From assembly GCA_002030045.1 (NCBI GenBank), contig LQBI01000016.1, positions 1-16,448 on the forward strand: a stretch of DNA of 16,448 bases, written 5' to 3'. Positions 14,227 to 16,448 of the stretch are shown piece after piece. Positions within the stretch are counted from its first letter, which is position 1, and every line of letters begins with the position of its first letter. A program made the position numbers and the translations under genes. The notes below the pieces were generated by a model. That model was not told where the DNA came from. It was given only the letters and a program-made list of their open reading frames with translations, and made no database searches. The DNA is from Candidatus Aegiribacteria sp. MLS_C. Its GTDB lineage: Bacteria; Fermentibacterota; Fermentibacteria; Fermentibacterales; JCC-6.

Positions 14227-15054
14227 TCATGGCAGTACTCCCGTTCCGGTAACGGTGAAGGAATCCCCGTAGCAGGTGACATCGAAGGGCGCTTCGAGGG
14301 AATGGTTGCCCGTCTGCAGGAGACGCCGGAACATATCTATGCGGTCGATGCTCTCCTTCCAGGCCGTATTCCGGGACAACACGGCCTCCCTTTCATCCAG
14401 GAAGCATGACAGCCAGAGGATCTCGTCCACGCCTTCGCGGGGAGAGCCACCCAGAGCGGCACTGGTCCGTTCCGCGATCCCGGCCATGCCATCCTGCCCC
14501 ATCTGTATGCAGGCATCGAAGAGCTGGGCCAGCGTGACGTTGTGCCGGACGCCCAGGCTCCGGGCCAGGTCCAGGGCGGGTGTCCAGTACATCCCGTCCA
14601 TGACATCGATCTGGGATTGTTTGAAAAAAGCGTCGTCCAGAGGAGCCCGGAAGTCTTCCATGAAACCCTCCAGCCCCGCCACATCATCGCTCATGCCACC
14701 CGGATGCGGCCCCGCATCGATGGCGTCCATGGCGGGGATGTACTCTGCAAGCCGGTTGGACGGGTCCAGCGAGGTGTAGTGGTGCAGCCAGATGCTGCCA
14801 TCGAAGGTTCCGGTGGTGAACCCGACCATGCCGAAGGTTATGCCGCGTCCGTCGCCGATGTCCTCGGCGTAGTCGAAGACCGGGATCGTCCGGCTGTTCT
14901 CTGCGACAGCCACCAGGCTGAGCATCACGGACTTCTCGTGCCGGTCCGGACTGATGTCCCCCGGGCAGGCGGTTCCGCCGACGCCTGGACCTCCGAATCC
15001 AGAAGAGAGCAGTAAGACGCAGGCGAATACCGCCCCGTTGACAAGGGAAGTCAT
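14227..15054 (-). CDS. Secreted GH46 chitosanase
   Basis: This 275-residue enzyme should hydrolyse beta-1,4 linkages of chitosan outside the cytoplasm. Numbered from the ATG at 15054: a signal peptide (MTSLVNGAVFACVLLLSSGFGG), VAENS with Glu52 as predicted general acid, DIGDGRG with Asp68 as predicted second catalytic residue, ITFGMVGFTTGTFDG, YTSLDPSNRLAEYIPAMDA, FKQSQ, YWTPALDLARSLGV, LFDACIQMGQDG and EILWLSCFLDER. These follow the order of classical GH46 enzymes such as that of Streptomyces N174, with a short C-terminal extension (CYGDSFTVTGTGVLP). GAAGG seven bases upstream supports this ATG. The reading frame continues upstream to an ATG at 15138, but those 28 codons are a copy of the macro-like gene's 5' end and lack a ribosome binding site. 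Chitosanases are patchily distributed, so acquisition by transfer is plausible. Confidence 0.9.
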   Translation of the reverse strand: MTSLVNGAVFACVLLLSSGFGGPGVGGTACPGDISPDRHEKSVMLSLVAVAENSRTIPVFDYAEDIGDGRGITFGMVGFTTGTFDGSIWLHHYTSLDPSNRLAEYIPAMDAIDAGPHPGGMSDDVAGLEGFMEDFRAPLDDAFFKQSQIDVMDGMYWTPALDLARSLGVRHNVTLAQLFDACIQMGQDGMAGIAERTSAALGGSPREGVDEILWLSCFLDEREAVLSRNTAWKESIDRIDMFRRLLQTGNHSLEAPFDVTCYGDSFTVTGTGVLP

Positions 15055-15138
15055 TTCATTGCCTTCGACGGTGATCTTTGACCGAACCTGCCGGGGGGAC
15101 TCCTCGGGGAATCCGGTCAGTGCCTCAGACCACATCAT
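15019..15138 (-). repeat. Duplicated 5' end of the macro-like gene, fused in frame to the chitosanase
   Basis: Translation from the ATG at 15138 gives WSEALTGFPEESPRQVR, against WFEKLTGFTEESPQQVR at the start of the macro-like gene (10814 downward). The similarity continues more weakly: VEGNEMTSLVNGAVFAC against VDGSSLKSHINGKAWIC. The DNA is also clearly alike (for example GAGGAATCCCC/GAGGAGTCCCC). So the chitosanase signal-peptide region appears to lie on, or be derived from, a truncated second copy of that gene. The edges of the match are approximate. Confidence 0.65.
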
Positions 15139-15230
15139 GGATCAAACAGATCCTTCCATGTCATGCAGGGAAGCAGGTTCCCCCTTCCGCGGGGAGACGG
15201 ACTCCCCCTGAACGCAGGCAGGCATTGCTC

Positions 15231-15617
15231 TCACTTGAGCAGGACCAGCATGGTACCGGTTCCGGAGGCCAGCATCATCAGGGTGTAGATCACCATGCCC
15301 GAGAGCCTCGCGACGGCGAGCCTGTACCCGGGGATCTTATCGGCATCCGCATCCGCCCCCTCGCTGAGGCAGCGCGCCACGATCCTCTCGTAGTGGACAT
15401 AGATGGCATGACGGCTCAGGACATAGGCGATCCCCACCAGTACGGTCAGACCGGCGGATATGCACAGGGCCGCCGTGCCCAGCGCGGCCGTGAGCATTTC
15501 CCCCTGCGTCATCAGGAAACCGTTCATTCCGACTATGAGCGCCACCATCCAGAACTGCTCGGCGGTGCACTTGTCCATCCTCTGCTGATATATCTCCATC
15601 GCACCAGGCTTCATCAT
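15231..15617 (-). CDS. Small integral membrane protein, three predicted TM segments
   Basis: This 128-residue protein is of unrecognised family. Predicted membrane segments are at about 21-37 (FWMVALIVGMNGFLM), 43-67 (ALGTAALCISAGLTVLVGIAYVL) and 104-127 (LSGMVIYTLMMLASGTG). A charged cytoplasmic-type loop RHAIYVHYERIVARCLSEGA joins the last two. The N-terminal helix MEIYQQRMDKCTAEQFW followed by a membrane pair is reminiscent of small octameric RipA-like membrane proteins, but that resemblance is weak. GGGAG lies just before two adjacent ATGs (15617 and 15614); the second has the better spacing, so the protein may be one residue shorter. It lies upstream of the chitosanase on the same strand with about 175 bases between them. 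No function can be assigned. Confidence 0.75.
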   Translation of the reverse strand: MMKPGAMEIYQQRMDKCTAEQFWMVALIVGMNGFLMTQGEMLTAALGTAALCISAGLTVLVGIAYVLSRHAIYVHYERIVARCLSEGADADADKIPGYRLAVARLSGMVIYTLMMLASGTGTMLVLLK

Positions 15618-16145
15618 TTACTCCCTTCCGGATCAATCGTGCCACCCTCTGTAAAAGCGCCTTCGCGCTTCGGAAAGGATGCCGTGATGTATACTGACCA
15701 TGGATCGGAGGATCCGTAAGACGCTCGGCCCGCATCAGTCGACCAGAAACCGATCAGGCTACGAAAAGCGCTGCACTGCATATGGTTCCCCGGCCATCCT
15801 CCCGAAGGCGTACTCACGCGGCACCAGTGGGCTTGAACCGTCATGCCCGTCCAACAGTGACGATCAGAGGATCCGAGCAAGTATATAGCTCACCCGGCCG
15901 CTGCTCCACAGTGCACGGATGACAGTCAGCCCGAGCATTCCACCGGATATCCTGAACACCGCCTGCTTCCTGTGTAATATGAATTCCATATGTTCATATT
16001 ACATGGCGAATGACTGTCGAAAACAGGACACTGCATCAAGCCTGTCCAAAATAGCTTTCCAGAATGAGAGTGTGCCCTTCAAATAATGAGCATTTCTGCC
16101 CATGTTCGGGTGTTGGTCAAAATCACCTAAACAATTGAAGGGCAC
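15618..16145. other. Intergenic stretch leading into an insertion sequence
   Basis: No gene is supported; open frames at 15614-15880 (minus) and 15700-15888 (plus) look like non-coding shadow. A hairpin AAGCGC/GCGCTT with a 4-base loop (15655-15670) lies near the membrane-protein gene; read on the minus strand it is followed by TTTAC and could be a weak terminator. Further right are GACAGTCA (15921-15928) with TGACTGTC (16011-16018), a strong 11-bp palindrome (15973-16003), and the inverted repeat at the transposase start. The left end of the insertion sequence must lie in here, but I cannot place it. Confidence 0.45.
15973..16003. repeat. 11-bp inverted repeat with 9-base spacer
   Basis: TGTAATATGAA (15973-15983) and TTCATATTACA (15993-16003) are perfectly complementary. 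The element is AT-rich within a GC-rich neighbourhood. It may be an operator, part of the insertion-sequence end, or the insertion target. Confidence 0.55.
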
Positions 16146-16146
16146 A
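16071..16146 (+). promoter_or_regulatory. 12-bp inverted repeat sequestering the transposase ribosome binding site
   Basis: TGTGCCCTTCAA (16071-16082) is perfectly complementary to TTGAAGGGCACA (16135-16146), with a 52-base loop. The right arm contains the Shine-Dalgarno GAAGGG and the A of the ATG at 16146, so a transcript entering from upstream would hide the start of translation. A transcript beginning inside the loop would not fold this way. Comparable hairpins are known to limit expression from external promoters in IS10, IS50 and IS200. Confidence 0.55.
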
Positions 16147-16448
16147 TGAGTATGATACGCAATGTCAGCTTCTTCAGCCAGGTGCTACAGCAGCTTCCCC
16201 GCAACACATTCAGAGGACATGTAAGGGATCGCGGCACAGAGTATAACGCAAAGGGGTTCACTTCATGGACACATCTTGTGTCCATGCTGTTCTGTCATCT
16301 TGCCCGTGCGGAATCACTCAGGGAGATCTGTAAGGGCCTGGGAGGAATGCTGGGTAAACTGTCCCATCTTGGAGTACAAACATCACCTCCGAAGTCCACA
16401 CTGTCCTATGCCAACGCCAACAGGACATCTGAACTCTTCAAGAAGTTC
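16146..16448 (+). CDS. IS4-family transposase with DUF4372 N-terminal domain (partial)
   Basis: The first 101 codons of a transposase, open to the window edge. The sequence SFFSQVLQQLPRNTFRGHVR, then GFTSWTHLVSMLFCHLARAE, SLREICKGL and STLSYANANRTSELF, is the DUF4372 domain that precedes the DDE catalytic domain in one group of IS4-like transposases. The catalytic residues are beyond the window. The ATG at 16146 has GAAGGG three bases upstream, a short gap; the second ATG (two codons later, at 16152) would have better spacing and may be the main start. No stop or frameshift is visible, so this copy may be intact. Its host-flanking gene on the left is the small membrane protein. Confidence 0.93.
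   Translation, partial: MSMIRNVSFFSQVLQQLPRNTFRGHVRDRGTEYNAKGFTSWTHLVSMLFCHLARAESLREICKGLGGMLGKLSHLGVQTSPPKSTLSYANANRTSELFKKF

Larger units (their letters stand above)
16071..16448 (+). mobile_element. IS4-family insertion sequence, left part only
   Basis: The right edge of the window cuts the element. It is recognised from its transposase; the start given is the outer arm of the start-site inverted repeat, because the terminal inverted repeat cannot be identified with only one end visible. The true left end probably lies between about 15900 and 16070. Confidence 0.7.

Noticed and set aside
15078-15719. Plus-strand frame of 213 codons over the membrane-protein gene
   Set aside because: His/Arg/Gly-rich shadow translation; the opposite strand has a ribosome binding site and three clear membrane segments.
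1-16448. CRISPR array, tRNA or rRNA genes
   Set aside because: No regularly spaced repeats and no tRNA-like or rRNA-like conserved segments were seen on either strand.

Overview
The window looks like a piece of chromosome from an uncultured bacterium. GC content is moderate, the core genes favour AGG for arginine, and several genes encode exported proteins: an S41 protease, two alpha/beta hydrolases, a serpin and a GH46 chitosanase. That mix is reminiscent of FCB-group or candidate-phylum genomes such as Fermentibacterota, but nothing here fixes the taxon. There is no ribosomal, tRNA or other housekeeping locus. I would call it an accessory or surface-protein region with signs of gene decay and transfer.

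Left part (1-5490): an AT-rich orphan gene for a one-TM coiled-coil protein lies between two copies of an imperfect 30-bp direct repeat. It is followed, all on the minus strand, by a secreted S41 peptidase, a HigBA-like toxin-antitoxin pair whose toxin has lost its 5' end, and a secreted alpha/beta hydrolase with a TTG start set by a perfect Shine-Dalgarno. A frameshifted winged-helix fragment sits just upstream of the hydrolase.

Centre (5420-8040, plus strand): the most unusual locus. A tight three-gene operon encodes (i) one polypeptide combining an XRE DNA-binding domain, a SpoIIE-type PP2C phosphatase and an RsbW-type HATPase, (ii) a stand-alone STAS domain protein (RsbV-like antagonist), and (iii) a lactate/malate dehydrogenase-fold protein with intact catalytic residues but non-canonical substrate and cofactor positions. 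The first two genes overlap and the third starts 10 bases later. Upstream are three TGATATCA palindromes spaced by about whole DNA turns, the last at the likely -10 and start codon. I infer an autoregulated partner-switching module in which phosphatase, kinase and output DNA-binding domain share one chain, possibly sensing redox or 2-oxoacid state through the dehydrogenase.

Right part (8040-16448): a lipoprotein alpha/beta hydrolase (plus); an unrecognised coding remnant; a macro-domain-like conserved protein and a secreted serpin (minus) separated by a 16-bp stem-forming inverted repeat; an AAA_14/DUF4143 ATPase (plus); a GH46 chitosanase (minus) whose 5' flank duplicates the 5' end of the macro-like gene; a three-TM membrane protein (minus); and the start of an IS4-family (DUF4372) transposase cut by the window edge. 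A 12-bp inverted repeat covers that transposase's ribosome binding site and the first base of its start codon.
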